DNA from: Kitasatospora kifunensis
Lineage (GTDB): Bacteria > Actinomycetota > Actinomycetes > Streptomycetales > Streptomycetaceae
Length of the DNA: 64,000 bases
Assembly: GCF_014203855.1 (NCBI RefSeq)
Contig: NZ_JACHJV010000001.1
Span: 3,038,001 to 3,102,000, forward strand
Direction of reading: 5' to 3'
Position 1 is the stretch's first letter; each line of letters begins with the position of its first letter. The notes under the pieces were generated by a model. It was not told the DNA's origin, did not search any database, and saw only the letters and a list, made by a program, of their open reading frames with translations. The translations under genes and the position numbers were made by a program. Below are positions 52,040-60,987 of the stretch, piece by piece.

Positions 52040-54148
52040 ATGCAGGAAGCGCCCACCGAGCGCCGCCGGCCATCGGCATCGGGACCGACGCTGCAGCAGA
52101 TGCGTGAGGCACGCGAGGCCTCGGTGGCGGCAGGGCGCCTGCCACCGCGACCGGACGTCAGTTTCAAGGTCGCCGACCCGGTGCCCGTCCCGGCGCCCAG
52201 GACCGCCGAGCGGTCGGGCCGCACGCCCTCGTTCCGCTACGCCGCGGTGGACGGCCTGCGCGGCATCGCCATCATCTCCGTCCTGCTGTACCACACGAAC
52301 TGGTTCGAGAACGGCCTGTTCGGCGTCGACGCCTTCTTCGTGCTCTCCGGCTTCCTGGTCACGCTGATCCTGATCCGCGAGCTCGACCGCAGCGGCCGGA
52401 TCGCGCTCGGCCGCTTCTACCGGCGCCGGGCCAAGCGCCTGCTGCCCGGACTGCTGCTGACCCTGGTCGCGGTGCTCGCGCTGGCCGCCACCTTCAGCTC
52501 GCTGCGGGACGCCCAGGCCCTCAAGCCGCAGGCGCTGGCCACCCTGCTGCAGTACGCGAACTGGGCGCAGATCGCCAACGGCAGCGCCTACTGGGAGCAC
52601 TTCGCGAGCATCACCCCGCTCGCGGCGATGTGGTCGCTCAGCATCACCGAGCAGTTCTACCTGGTCTGGCCGCTGCTGCTCGGCCTGCTCTTCGTTCTCC
52701 TGCGGCGCTCGATGCGGGCCACCGCCGTGGCCGCCTTCGTCCTCTTCGGGGCGGCGGCCGCCGTCGCGCCGCTGCTGTGGAACGGCAGCAACAGCGACCG
52801 CCTCTACCTGGGCACCGAGAGCCGCGCGGTCGGCTTCGCGGCCGGCGCCGTGGCCGCCTTCGTCGTCCACCTGCTCGTCAAGCGGTCCGCCGACAAGGCC
52901 CGCAGCAGCGGCAGGACCGCCGAGGCCGACGGCGCCCAGGGCCGGTCAGGGCGGCGCCGCCGCGCGGCCGAGCCCGCCGCACCGGCCTCGGGCGGGCTCG
53001 GCACCACCGTGCTGCTCAACCTGCTCGGCACCGGCGCGCTGGCCTCGGTGGTCTGGCTGAGCCTCAAGGTGACCACCTACCACAGCGCCTGGCTCTACCA
53101 GGGCGGTCTGGCCGTGGTCGCGACCCTGGTGGCGGTGCTGGCCGCCACGCTCTGCCACCCGCGCGGGCCGCTGGTGCGGATCCTCTCCTTCGGCCCGCTG
53201 GTCCAGACCGGGCGGATCTCCTACAGCCTCTACCTGCTGCACCTGCCGGTCTACTGGATGATGCAGCAGCACATCGACGACGTCTCACCGGCGCTGCTGT
53301 TCGGCGTCGGCGGCAGCATCACCTGGGTGCTCGCCTTCTTCCTGCACCACGGCACCGAGGCGCTGCGCCGCCGCGACTGGCGGGTGAGCCGGGCGGTGCC
53401 GCTGCTGACGGCGACCGCACTCGCCGTCGGCGCGGCCTCCTGGTACCTGCCGTCCTTCATCGAGTACCGGATGCGCCCGGCCGGCAAGCCGCTGGTCGTC
53501 TCGCTCGGCGACTCGTTCGCCGGGGACCTGGCCACCGGCCTCTACCAGCAGGGCGGTCGCTTCGCGGTGGTGGACGGCAGCGTGAGCGGCTGCGGGGTCT
53601 TCGACCCCGAGAAGGTCCGCGGGACCTCGCAGGTCGAGTTCGACACCACCGCCGACTGCCAGCAGCGCTCGGCGTACTGGACCAAGCAGCTCCACGTCGC
53701 CAAGCCGCAGGCGGTCCTCATCCATCTGGGCTGGGACGCCGCCGAGCAGTACCTGGACGGCGGCTGGCTCTCGCCCTGCGACGCCGCCTACCAGTCGCGC
53801 TACCGCACCCAGTTGACCTCCGCGATCGACCAGGTGAAGCAGCAGGCGCCCGGCGCGCGGATCCTGCTGATGAACGAGCGGCTGGAGAACGGCGCGATCA
53901 ACCGCAAGTGGGGCACCTGCTACGACCAGCAGATCGACGGCTTCGTCAAGGCCGCCGCCGGCTCGGTCCAGCTCGTCGACCTGAACGACTTCCTGTGCCC
54001 GCAGGGCGCCTGCCGCTGGGAGGACGACAAGGGCAACTCGATCTACCCCACGGGGGATGGCGTCCACCTGACGCCGGCCGGCATGCGGCTGGTCACCCCC
54101 TGGCTGCAGGACCAGATCAGCGCGGCGCTGGCCGCCCCGCAGCACTAG
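52040..54148 (+). CDS. OafA/YrhL-type membrane acyltransferase with SGNH domain
   Basis: A 702-aa integral-membrane O-acyltransferase. Cytoplasmic N-terminus of ~65 residues; acyltransferase_3 domain with about ten helices (FRYAAVDGLRGIAIISVLLYHTNWF-type opening, FGVDAFFVLSGFL, SLSITEQFYLVWPLL). The extracytoplasmic C-terminal SGNH domain carries VSLGDSFAGDLATG (Ser-Asp region) and GVHLTPAGMRLV (catalytic His). It transfers acetyl or similar groups to a cell-surface polysaccharide or peptidoglycan. ATG at 52040 with CAGGAG upstream. Convergent with the glycan operon. Confidence 0.9.
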   Translation: MQEAPTERRRPSASGPTLQQMREAREASVAAGRLPPRPDVSFKVADPVPVPAPRTAERSGRTPSFRYAAVDGLRGIAIISVLLYHTNWFENGLFGVDAFFVLSGFLVTLILIRELDRSGRIALGRFYRRRAKRLLPGLLLTLVAVLALAATFSSLRDAQALKPQALATLLQYANWAQIANGSAYWEHFASITPLAAMWSLSITEQFYLVWPLLLGLLFVLLRRSMRATAVAAFVLFGAAAAVAPLLWNGSNSDRLYLGTESRAVGFAAGAVAAFVVHLLVKRSADKARSSGRTAEADGAQGRSGRRRRAAEPAAPASGGLGTTVLLNLLGTGALASVVWLSLKVTTYHSAWLYQGGLAVVATLVAVLAATLCHPRGPLVRILSFGPLVQTGRISYSLYLLHLPVYWMMQQHIDDVSPALLFGVGGSITWVLAFFLHHGTEALRRRDWRVSRAVPLLTATALAVGAASWYLPSFIEYRMRPAGKPLVVSLGDSFAGDLATGLYQQGGRFAVVDGSVSGCGVFDPEKVRGTSQVEFDTTADCQQRSAYWTKQLHVAKPQAVLIHLGWDAAEQYLDGGWLSPCDAAYQSRYRTQLTSAIDQVKQQAPGARILLMNERLENGAINRKWGTCYDQQIDGFVKAAAGSVQLVDLNDFLCPQGACRWEDDKGNSIYPTGDGVHLTPAGMRLVTPWLQDQISAALAAPQH

Positions 54149-54150
54149 GG

Positions 54151-54191
54151 CCGGTCGGTTGGGGCCGCTCTGAGCGGCCCTAACCGACCGG
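54151..54191. terminator. Bidirectional terminator between acyltransferase and GH genes
   Basis: A 19-bp stem with one G-U pair and a 3-nt loop; the right half includes the stop codon of the minus-strand GH gene. Confidence 0.92.
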
Positions 54192-55394
54192 GGGCACCTG
54201 GTAGGTGCCCGCGAAGCACTGGCGGATCGCCGCCTCCGACTGCGGCCGCCCCGCGAAGTCCATCCGCGGGGTGTTGTCGTCCACCGGCAGGGTGGGGTCG
54301 GTACCGAAGTAGAGCGACCAGTAGTACAGCCCGTTCAGCTGTCGCTGGGCGGCGACCTGGCAGACCGCGGTGAACCACTGAGCCTGGACGGTCTCGTTCA
54401 GCGGCCGCTTGGTGTAGAAGTCGCCCGGCTTGCTGAAGGCCCCCTGCTGCGCGGGGATGCCCACCTCGGAGAGCGTGACGGCCGGCAGCGGCCCCTTGCC
54501 CTTCTTGTCCAGCCAGGTGTTCCAGCTGCTGACCAGGGTGCTGACCGGCGAGTCGTCGGTGGCCGACTTGGCCGGGAAGTAGGCGTCCACGCCCTGCGAC
54601 TCGGCCGGCACCGCGATGTCGCCCTTGGCGAAGTTGTCCCAGTTGGCGTCGTAGCCCACGTCACCGTGGAAGTACTGCTTGGCGTCGTCGATCACGCCCT
54701 GCCAGTGCGGGTCGCCCTCCAGCGAGTTGAACTCGGTGCCGATGGTGAACACCGCCGCGCCGTGCTTCTGCGCGCTCTTCAGGTACGGCTGCAGGAAGGA
54801 CTCGTAACTGGCGAACCAGGCGGCGCGGTCGGTCGGGGCGATGGTCCCCCGCCAGTCACCGGCGGCGTCGGTCAGCGAGGTCTCGTCCAGGGTGGGACGG
54901 ACCGTCACCTTCAGGCCCGCGCGCCGGGCGGTGTCCACCAGGATGGCCAGCCGGTCCGGCGAGGGCGTGGTGGGGTGGGCGGTGACCGAGTTGGCGTTCA
55001 GCCCTGCGGTGTAGAAGGGGAAGGTGATCGCCAGCGAGTTGGCGTTCAGCCCCACCACGTACTTGACGATGCGGTCGGCCTTGCCCTGGACGTAGTCGTC
55101 CGCGTCCGCCGGGTCGTCCAGCCAGTAGACCTGGATGCCCCACTCCGGCCCGCCGGCCTGCCAGGGGTGGGCCACCTTGGGGCCCTGGTCCACCGGCTGG
55201 GCCGAGGCCGGCGCGGTCGGCTGGCCGGTCCCGGTCGGCTGCGCGGTGGTGGTCGGCCCGCTCACCGGCCGGGCGGCGGGTGCCGTGGCGCGCACCCGGT
55301 CGAAGTTGATCGGCCGGTTCCCGTAGAGCAGCGGGACGGTCACGGTGGCGGCGACCACCGCGATGGGCAGGACGAAGACGATGTAGCGCTTCAC
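54180..55394 (-). CDS. Membrane-anchored GH113-like glycoside hydrolase
   Basis: A 404-aa protein with one N-terminal signal-anchor helix (KRYIVFVLPIAVVAATVTVP) and a Thr/Pro linker, then a TIM barrel. EWGIQVYWLDDPADADDYV begins the domain; likely acid/base Glu in FTIGTEFNSLEGD and nucleophile Glu in LSEVGIPAQQGAF, as in GH113 beta-mannanase-type clan A enzymes. GTG at 55394. Gene follows the GT2 gene by 26 nt. Extracytoplasmic trimming or release of the polymer is inferred. Confidence 0.75.
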   Translation of the reverse strand: MKRYIVFVLPIAVVAATVTVPLLYGNRPINFDRVRATAPAARPVSGPTTTAQPTGTGQPTAPASAQPVDQGPKVAHPWQAGGPEWGIQVYWLDDPADADDYVQGKADRIVKYVVGLNANSLAITFPFYTAGLNANSVTAHPTTPSPDRLAILVDTARRAGLKVTVRPTLDETSLTDAAGDWRGTIAPTDRAAWFASYESFLQPYLKSAQKHGAAVFTIGTEFNSLEGDPHWQGVIDDAKQYFHGDVGYDANWDNFAKGDIAVPAESQGVDAYFPAKSATDDSPVSTLVSSWNTWLDKKGKGPLPAVTLSEVGIPAQQGAFSKPGDFYTKRPLNETVQAQWFTAVCQVAAQRQLNGLYYWSLYFGTDPTLPVDDNTPRMDFAGRPQSEAAIRQCFAGTYQVPPVG

Positions 55395-55420
55395 GAGGGC
55401 GATTCCCGTTTCGGGGGGGG

Positions 55421-56875
55421 TCAGGCCGGCTTGGCGATGACGACGAACTTGTTCTCCTCGCGGCGGAGGAACTTGATCAGGCCGCGCAGCCCGCCCAGCC
55501 CCTCGATGAACGAGAACACCGGGATGGCCGCCACCACGACGATCGGCTCCCACCACTTGCGGCGGTGCTGCACGGAGCCGACCACGTTGAGCCGCAACCC
55601 CTCCCAGTACGTCCAGATCACGTAGGCGAAGTTGATCGCCCAGATGAAGGTGACCGACTGGGTCACCGGGGAGGTGTTCATGCTGCCGGTGAACCAGGCG
55701 ACGATCAGCACGAGACCGACGTGCTGGAGCGGGCCCATCACCCAACTGACCAGGCCCATGCCGATGAAGAGCCGGAACCGCAGCGGGATCGTCGGGTTGA
55801 AGCAGAGCGCCACCAGACCCCAGGCCCAGCGCTCGCGCTGCTTGACGAAGTCCCGGATCCCGGCCGGCGAGGCGCCGTAGCAGCGGCCGTTGAACCAGTC
55901 GCTGCGCCCCGGGTAGCGCAGGCAGAAGTTCAGCGCCAGCTGGGCGTCCTCGACGATGGTGTCCGGACCGAAGTCCCAGCCGATCGAGGCCTCGACCGAG
56001 GAGCGCACCAGCAGCAGTTCGCCGTGCACCCCCGCGACCGGGGTGCCGGTGCCGGTCATCGCGCGGAACCGGGCGATGTCGTCGGCCGGGCGGATCGCGT
56101 CGGCGAGCCAGGTGAACCTGCTGACCGCGTTCTCCCGTGGATAGGTGAGGATGCCCTGCGCCATGTGCTTGGCGTCCTCGCCGGCCCGGCGCTGGCGGTT
56201 GATGAACTGGGCCGTGGCGGCCGCGGTATCGGGGCCGACCCCGGTGTCATCGTCCATGTGCAGGACCCAGACGTCATCCTCCGCCTCGCCTTCCTCGATG
56301 CGAAGTTCGTGCGAGTAGTGGTTGGCCCGGGCCTTGAACTTGGTGCCGTTGGGCGTCTGGTAGGCCTTGGGCACGGTCACCACCCGGAGCAACTCGCTGC
56401 GGGCCGCGAGGTCGTCGATCTGCTGCGCCGCGGCGCAGCCCTCCTCGGTCAGGATGTCGATACGGATCCACGGGAAGTAGGACGGCAGGTGCTCGACGTA
56501 CGACAGCACCGAGCGCTCCAGCGCCGGATAGGTGTCATGCCGTCCGATCGTCGGCACCAGCACGATCAGGAAGTCGTCCTCCGCCGGCGCCGGCGGGACC
56601 ATCTCGTCCACCTTGCGCAGGCGCCGGCGCACCATCAACACGCCCTGGAAACCGATCAGCACCCCCACCACCGGGAGCGACCAGACGATGGTCAGCGCCC
56701 ACCCGAGCGGTGAGGGGTTGGGTTTGAACGACCAGAGCGAGAACCCGAAGATCACCAGGAAGGCCAGGTAGAACGGGGTCAGTCGGGGCTTCCAGGCCCG
56801 CTGCCGCGCGGCGAGCCGGGCAGCCTCACGCGAGGTGGTCAGCGGCTTGTGCGCCGAAGCAGAAGCTGTGGTCAT
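55421..56875 (-). CDS. Family 2 glycosyltransferase, Egghead-like (candidate mannan synthase)
   Basis: A 484-aa processive-type GT2 with two N-terminal and about four C-terminal membrane helices. Catalytic features: VLHMDDDTGVGPDTAAATAQ (DxD), IVEDAQLALNF (general base), KQRERWAWGLVALC (QRxRW). The overall sequence is closest, from memory, to the Egghead/beta-mannosyltransferase group. It sits between two membrane/hydrolase genes and upstream of a GH113-like gene. The nature of the polymer is inference. Confidence 0.82.
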   Translation of the reverse strand: MTTASASAHKPLTTSREAARLAARQRAWKPRLTPFYLAFLVIFGFSLWSFKPNPSPLGWALTIVWSLPVVGVLIGFQGVLMVRRRLRKVDEMVPPAPAEDDFLIVLVPTIGRHDTYPALERSVLSYVEHLPSYFPWIRIDILTEEGCAAAQQIDDLAARSELLRVVTVPKAYQTPNGTKFKARANHYSHELRIEEGEAEDDVWVLHMDDDTGVGPDTAAATAQFINRQRRAGEDAKHMAQGILTYPRENAVSRFTWLADAIRPADDIARFRAMTGTGTPVAGVHGELLLVRSSVEASIGWDFGPDTIVEDAQLALNFCLRYPGRSDWFNGRCYGASPAGIRDFVKQRERWAWGLVALCFNPTIPLRFRLFIGMGLVSWVMGPLQHVGLVLIVAWFTGSMNTSPVTQSVTFIWAINFAYVIWTYWEGLRLNVVGSVQHRRKWWEPIVVVAAIPVFSFIEGLGGLRGLIKFLRREENKFVVIAKPA

Positions 56876-57005
56876 GGCAGTTGTCGGTCCTCGTCAAGAC
56901 GGTCGGGGAACCAGTTCCCTCCCGCGTCGAAGCACGGTGGCGCCGTGCGCACCGCCTGGCAGGGCATGGCGCGACCACGCAGCGCTTCTGTGGGGTTACC
57001 GCAGC

Positions 57006-57821
57006 CTACCCTTGGGCGGCCGGGCCGCCCTCCCCGGGGGGGCGCAGCAGGAATGAGGTCTGCTCGGACTGCCCGGAAGCGGGCGGCGGCACCACCGGCC
57101 CGGGCTGCGGGGCAGCGGGGGCGGGCTGCTGGGCGGGCTGCTGCTGCGGGACGCCGGGCGGCGGCACCTGCTGGTAGGGCGGAACCGGCCCGCCCCACTG
57201 CTGCTGCGGCTGCACCGGCCCCGGCTGCCAGCCGACCGGCGGCTGCGGCTGCGCGCCCCACGGTGCCTGCGGCACGGCCTGCGCCGGCGGCGCGAACTGC
57301 TGCTGCGCGAGCGCGGGTTGCTGGGCCTGCTGGCCCGCCCACGGCGAAGGGGCCGGCGCCCACGGCGCCACCGACCGGTCGCCGAGCAGCGACCGCACCA
57401 GCACGACCACCAGCAGGGTCGTGACGACCACGCCGAGCGAGAAGGTCGCCAGCTTGAGCACGCCCTCGGTGGTGCCGGTGAACCAGACCCGCTGCGGCTT
57501 GTCGAACAGCGCGCCGGTCAGGCTCCGCACCCGGTTGTACCCCTCCACCAGCGCCACCCCGACCACGACCCCGCGCGCCCAGTCCCGGCCACGCAGCATC
57601 AGGAAGGCCCCGGCGCAGTAGACCACCGCGTAGTTCAGGTTCCCGGTCTCCGCCTTGGTGGCGTTCCCGCCGTAGTAGAAGACGCCTTCCAGGAAGGTCA
57701 GGAACCCCGTCTCGGCGAAGCAGTTGTAGGCCGACCAGCCGAGCAGGACCACGCCCCAGGCCGCGGCGACCCACGCTGCCAGCCGTACCGAACCCGCCGG
57801 TGCCAGCTCCCCCGAACGCAC
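57006..57821 (-). CDS. Four-helix membrane protein with Pro/Gln-rich tail
   Basis: A 271-aa membrane protein: four helices in the first ~150 residues (AAWVAAAWGVVLLGWSAY, YAVVYCAGAFLMLRG, GVVVGVALVEGYNRV, LGVVVTTLLVVVLVRSLL), then ~115 residues of Gln/Pro-rich low complexity (QQQFAPPAQAVPQAP and similar), presumably cytoplasmic. GTG at 57821 with GGGAGG 5 nt upstream. First visible gene of the GT2 operon; function unknown. Confidence 0.75.
   Translation of the reverse strand: MRSGELAPAGSVRLAAWVAAAWGVVLLGWSAYNCFAETGFLTFLEGVFYYGGNATKAETGNLNYAVVYCAGAFLMLRGRDWARGVVVGVALVEGYNRVRSLTGALFDKPQRVWFTGTTEGVLKLATFSLGVVVTTLLVVVLVRSLLGDRSVAPWAPAPSPWAGQQAQQPALAQQQFAPPAQAVPQAPWGAQPQPPVGWQPGPVQPQQQWGGPVPPYQQVPPPGVPQQQPAQQPAPAAPQPGPVVPPPASGQSEQTSFLLRPPGEGGPAAQG
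57014..57030 (-). terminator. Short hairpin at the end of the Pro/Gln-rich gene
   Basis: Arms GGGCGGC / GCCGCCC with a CGG loop just inside the gene end; may limit read-through into the GT2 gene. Confidence 0.4.
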
Positions 57822-57966
57822 GTCAGCCTCCCAGCCGTCGACCCCACCCTGCACCAGTCGGCAGAATTTCACGGCACAGACTGCCACAGGACCGCTTCGC
57901 CGGGCGGCCCGGGACCGCGATGGACGGGCGATCGTTACCCAAGTCACCGCCCGCGCGTGACCCGGA

Positions 57967-59418
57967 TCACCGTACGTGCAGGGCCGACCAGTCGGTTGAC
58001 GGATCGTATTTCCCCGACCCACCGGTGATCGCCTGCGGGGAGTTGTACGTCGCCTTGACGTCCGCGTTCGAGTTCGTGATCGCGTCCGGGTGGATGTTCC
58101 CCGAGGTCAGCGACTGCCCCCAGACCGTCCAGAGCGTCCACGGGGTGCGCTTGAGGGTGTCCGGCTGCCGGGAGTTGACCGGGACGGCGAAGGACTCCGC
58201 CAGGATCCGGGGCTTGTCGTACGCGGCGAGACCGTCGTAGTAGCGCTTGGTCCAGACCTCGCCGGTACCGATCGGATGGGCCGGGCTGCCGCTGTAGTCG
58301 TCCACCCCGACCAGGTCGACGTACTGGTCCCCCGGGTAGTAGTCCCACGGGTCGACCCCGGGCGCCCCGTCCCAGGAGACCGGCGTCCAGGCGAAGATCA
58401 GGTTGTGCAGGCCCCGGGTCTGCACCAGGTAGGTGTACATGGTGCGCCACAGCGCCTGGTAGTCCGCCGGCTTCTGCCCCGACCACCAGAAGCCGCCGTC
58501 GCAGCCGGCCGAGTTCATCTCGTGGTACGGCCGGAAGATCACCGGTATGTCGTGCTGGGCGAAGTACTCCAGGTGGTCCGCCACGTAGGACAGGTCCTTC
58601 ATCAGCGCCTGGTGCTCCGGGGGGTTCCCGGTGCCGTCCACCACCCGGCTGAACCACTTCGGGTCGGTGGCGGCCGGCGAGTTGCGGCACAGCACCTCGT
58701 CGAAGGACTTGACGGGGGCTCCGGGGTAGGGCTCGTGGAAGGACATCCCGACGATCCCGGCCGGCGCACCGCCGTTGTCCGGCACGGTCGTGGTGGAGCC
58801 GTCGCAGTTGAGCTGCGTCCCGCTGGTCCCGTAGGTGCCGTCCTGCGCCCGGGGGTGGCCGGACCAGACGGCCGCCAGCAGGTCGACCTCGTCGTCGGTG
58901 TACTGCCACTTGGGCGAGCAACTGGGCCACTTGTTCTGGGAGTAGCTGCGCGGGTTGCCCACCCCCCAGTCGCTCTGCCCGTAGCCGGGGCCCAGGTCGG
59001 TCTCGACGAAGCCCGGCAGCTTGCCGGTGATGTCGGCGGCCTTCTCGTAGTAGTAACCGACCGGCTTGACGCCCTTGAAGTCGCCGTAGTCGGGGTTGTA
59101 GAGCTCGTTCTGCGCCTCGATGTGCTGGCCGATCACGGTGCCCGGCAGTTTGCCGGCCCGGGCGCCGGCCTCCAGGTCGGCCAGGTACTGGTAGACCGCC
59201 CTGGCCTGCGGGCTGGCCTTGGGGTCGCGCTTGAGCAGCGCCGCCCCCGTGCCGGGCGCCAGCGTCGGCCCGGGGCTGCGCGGGGCCCCGGCAGCCGTCC
59301 AGGTGGCCGGGTGGCCGGCTCCCGCCTGGACACTGCACGCGGTGGGCACGACCACCAGCAGGACCAGAGCGCTCAGCGCGGCCGCCCAGGCGCGCGGCAG
59401 GCGTGGCAGGACCACCAT
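57967..59418 (-). CDS. Secreted or lipid-anchored GH26 beta-mannanase-like enzyme
   Basis: A 483-aa exported GH26 enzyme. Hydrophobic signal ALSALVLLVVVPTAC with a possible lipobox Cys (Pro at -3 is atypical). Catalytic acid/base Glu in VIFRPYHEMNSAGCDGGFWW and nucleophile Glu in RILAESFAVPVN; also VGMSFHEPYPG. The ATG at 59418 is preferred over 59445 because GGAGGAG lies 3-4 nt upstream. GH26 enzymes mostly cleave beta-1,4-mannans, which agrees with the GT2 and GH113-like neighbours. Confidence 0.87.
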   Translation of the reverse strand: MVVLPRLPRAWAAALSALVLLVVVPTACSVQAGAGHPATWTAAGAPRSPGPTLAPGTGAALLKRDPKASPQARAVYQYLADLEAGARAGKLPGTVIGQHIEAQNELYNPDYGDFKGVKPVGYYYEKAADITGKLPGFVETDLGPGYGQSDWGVGNPRSYSQNKWPSCSPKWQYTDDEVDLLAAVWSGHPRAQDGTYGTSGTQLNCDGSTTTVPDNGGAPAGIVGMSFHEPYPGAPVKSFDEVLCRNSPAATDPKWFSRVVDGTGNPPEHQALMKDLSYVADHLEYFAQHDIPVIFRPYHEMNSAGCDGGFWWSGQKPADYQALWRTMYTYLVQTRGLHNLIFAWTPVSWDGAPGVDPWDYYPGDQYVDLVGVDDYSGSPAHPIGTGEVWTKRYYDGLAAYDKPRILAESFAVPVNSRQPDTLKRTPWTLWTVWGQSLTSGNIHPDAITNSNADVKATYNSPQAITGGSGKYDPSTDWSALHVR

Positions 59419-59534
59419 GGACTCCTCCGGAGTTGTCTTCGGCACCGACGGCTTGGCGCACCGCCGGGCGCGATCCGGGGAAGCATCTCAGGCAAGATCT
59501 GAAGCCGACGCGCAGGGCCTCGGCTGAGCCGCCG

Positions 59535-60551
59535 TCACCGCGTGGCGGAGGACTCCGCCTTGGCCCGCTGCAGCAGCTGGCCCTTGATGTAGTCGTCGAA
59601 GCCCGGCGCGGCCGCGGTGGCGGCGGCGTCCTGGGCGATGCCGCCCTGCTTGGCGGACCCCTCGACCGTCAGGTACCCGTACCGGCCCAGCGTGCCGTGC
59701 GTGCTGGCGCACCCGACGGCGTTGCAGAACTGCGGCGCACCCGGGGCGCTCAGCCCGAGGATGTGGCCCTTGTAGTTCTTCAGCGAGTTCTCCGCCTGGA
59801 TCTGGTGGTCGAAGACCGCAACGCCCAAGGTGACCGCGCTGTCGCCGGACACGTAGGTGACCCGGATCACCTGACGGCAGGTCTGGTCGCCGAGGACCGA
59901 GCCCAGCCCGCCGGTGGTGGCGTCCCAGCACGGGTCGGTCACCGTGTCGATCGTCCTGGTCCAGGTCGCGCCGTTGACGGTGACCGTCTGGGCCGGGAAG
60001 AGGCCGGTCGCCGAGAGCGGCGCGGTGTCGGTGGTGGCCTCCCAGAGCGGCTTGCTCGGGTCGCCGCCCGGCCCGCCACTGCCGGACGCGGCCGGCGAGG
60101 GCGCGGCGGACCCGGAGGCGGGCGCGCTGGGGGAGGCGGTCGGCCCCGCGACGGTCTTGCCCGACTTCTTGGAGCCGGAGAGCACCATCGCGGTCGCGAC
60201 CACGCCGCCGAGCACCAGGGCACCGGCCAGTGACCAGACGACGATCTTCATCCGGGTCCGCCGACGGTGCACCGCCTCGTTCCGGTCGGCCAGCGCCTCC
60301 CAGTCGGGCCGGTCCCCGTCCGGCGCCCCACCCTGCGCTCCGCCCCCGAAGGCGGCCGGCGCCTGGGCCTGCGTCGGATACGGTGTGGCACCGAGCGGCG
60401 CGGAAGCCGTCGGCTGCTGCGGCACCGACGAACCGTACGATGCCGGCGGCGGGCCGAACCCGCCCTGCGGCGGCACCGGCGCCGCTCCCGGCTGCCCCGG
60501 CTGCGCGGGCTGTCGAGTCCACTCAGCAGGTATGTCGGTTCCCTCGCTCAT
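59535..60551 (-). CDS. Single-pass membrane protein with Pro-rich cytoplasmic region
   Basis: A 338-aa protein: ~95 residues Pro/Gln/Ala-rich, then a basic stretch (HRRRTRMKIVVWSLAGALVL) leading into one helix, then an extracytoplasmic domain with paired cysteines (DPCWDATTGG, DQTCRQVI, FCNAVGCAST). No family recognised with certainty. ATG at 60551. It ends 116 nt before the GH26 gene; possibly part of the same cell-surface locus. Confidence 0.75.
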   Translation of the reverse strand: MSEGTDIPAEWTRQPAQPGQPGAAPVPPQGGFGPPPASYGSSVPQQPTASAPLGATPYPTQAQAPAAFGGGAQGGAPDGDRPDWEALADRNEAVHRRRTRMKIVVWSLAGALVLGGVVATAMVLSGSKKSGKTVAGPTASPSAPASGSAAPSPAASGSGGPGGDPSKPLWEATTDTAPLSATGLFPAQTVTVNGATWTRTIDTVTDPCWDATTGGLGSVLGDQTCRQVIRVTYVSGDSAVTLGVAVFDHQIQAENSLKNYKGHILGLSAPGAPQFCNAVGCASTHGTLGRYGYLTVEGSAKQGGIAQDAAATAAAPGFDDYIKGQLLQRAKAESSATR

Positions 60552-60707
60552 AAGGCGAGATCGTAGGCCATGGCACCTCCGGTGGGACCATCCGGTGGGC
60601 ATTGCGTGCCCGGGCGCGTCACCAACCAGTCCACCTCCGTCACCGCTCCGACACGCCACGCCTTACTACATCTGGTGCTCAACTCAGAAGCCACCACAAC
60701 ATGTATG
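60552..60707. other. Promoter region of nrdAB
   Basis: About 150 bp between the divergent membrane-protein gene and the riboswitch; holds the nrdA promoter. No clear -10/-35 pair could be fixed. Confidence 0.4.
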
Positions 60708-60835
60708 CTCACTCTCGCTGTCGAAGCAGGGGAACCCGGTGCGAGTCCGGGACTGCCCCGCAACGGTGAGCGGCCGTCCCCCACGGGTGCCCGCGAGTCC
60801 GGGTACCTGCCGACGGTGTGCCACCAGGCTTCCCC
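60708..60835 (+). promoter_or_regulatory. Cobalamin (B12) riboswitch upstream of nrdA
   Basis: Unmistakable adenosylcobalamin-aptamer core: GCGAGTCCGGGACTGCCCCG (from 60741) running into CAACGGTGAG, with the closing GAGTCCGGGTACCTGCCGAC (60795-60814). Outer boundaries are approximate. In S. coelicolor a B12 riboswitch represses the class Ia nrdABS operon when B12 is present and class II reductase can serve. The expression platform lies in 60836-60987. Confidence 0.95.
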
Positions 60836-60944
60836 GCAGACGCCTTCAAGCACAGCTGTACCGTCCGGCCTCGCGGGCAGGCCAGGGTGGAATCTCGCGC
60901 GCCGGATGGGTTTCGGCGTGCCGTTCTGCCCTGCCGCGCGCAGG

Positions 60945-60967
60945 CCACGGACTCCGCTAGTCCGTCG
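60945..60967 (+). repeat. Hairpin before the nrdA ribosome site
   Basis: ACGGACT-CCGCT-AGTCCGT, 7-bp arms, about 10 nt before the AGGAGAG ribosome site; a plausible part of the riboswitch expression platform. Confidence 0.5.
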
Positions 60968-60987
60968 CCGCCACAGGAGAGAGCGCC

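Noticed and set aside
53199-53214. dre-like GCTGGTCCAGACCGGG in the acyltransferase gene
   Set aside because: Lies inside coding sequence, fits local codon usage and lacks the second arm; probably chance.
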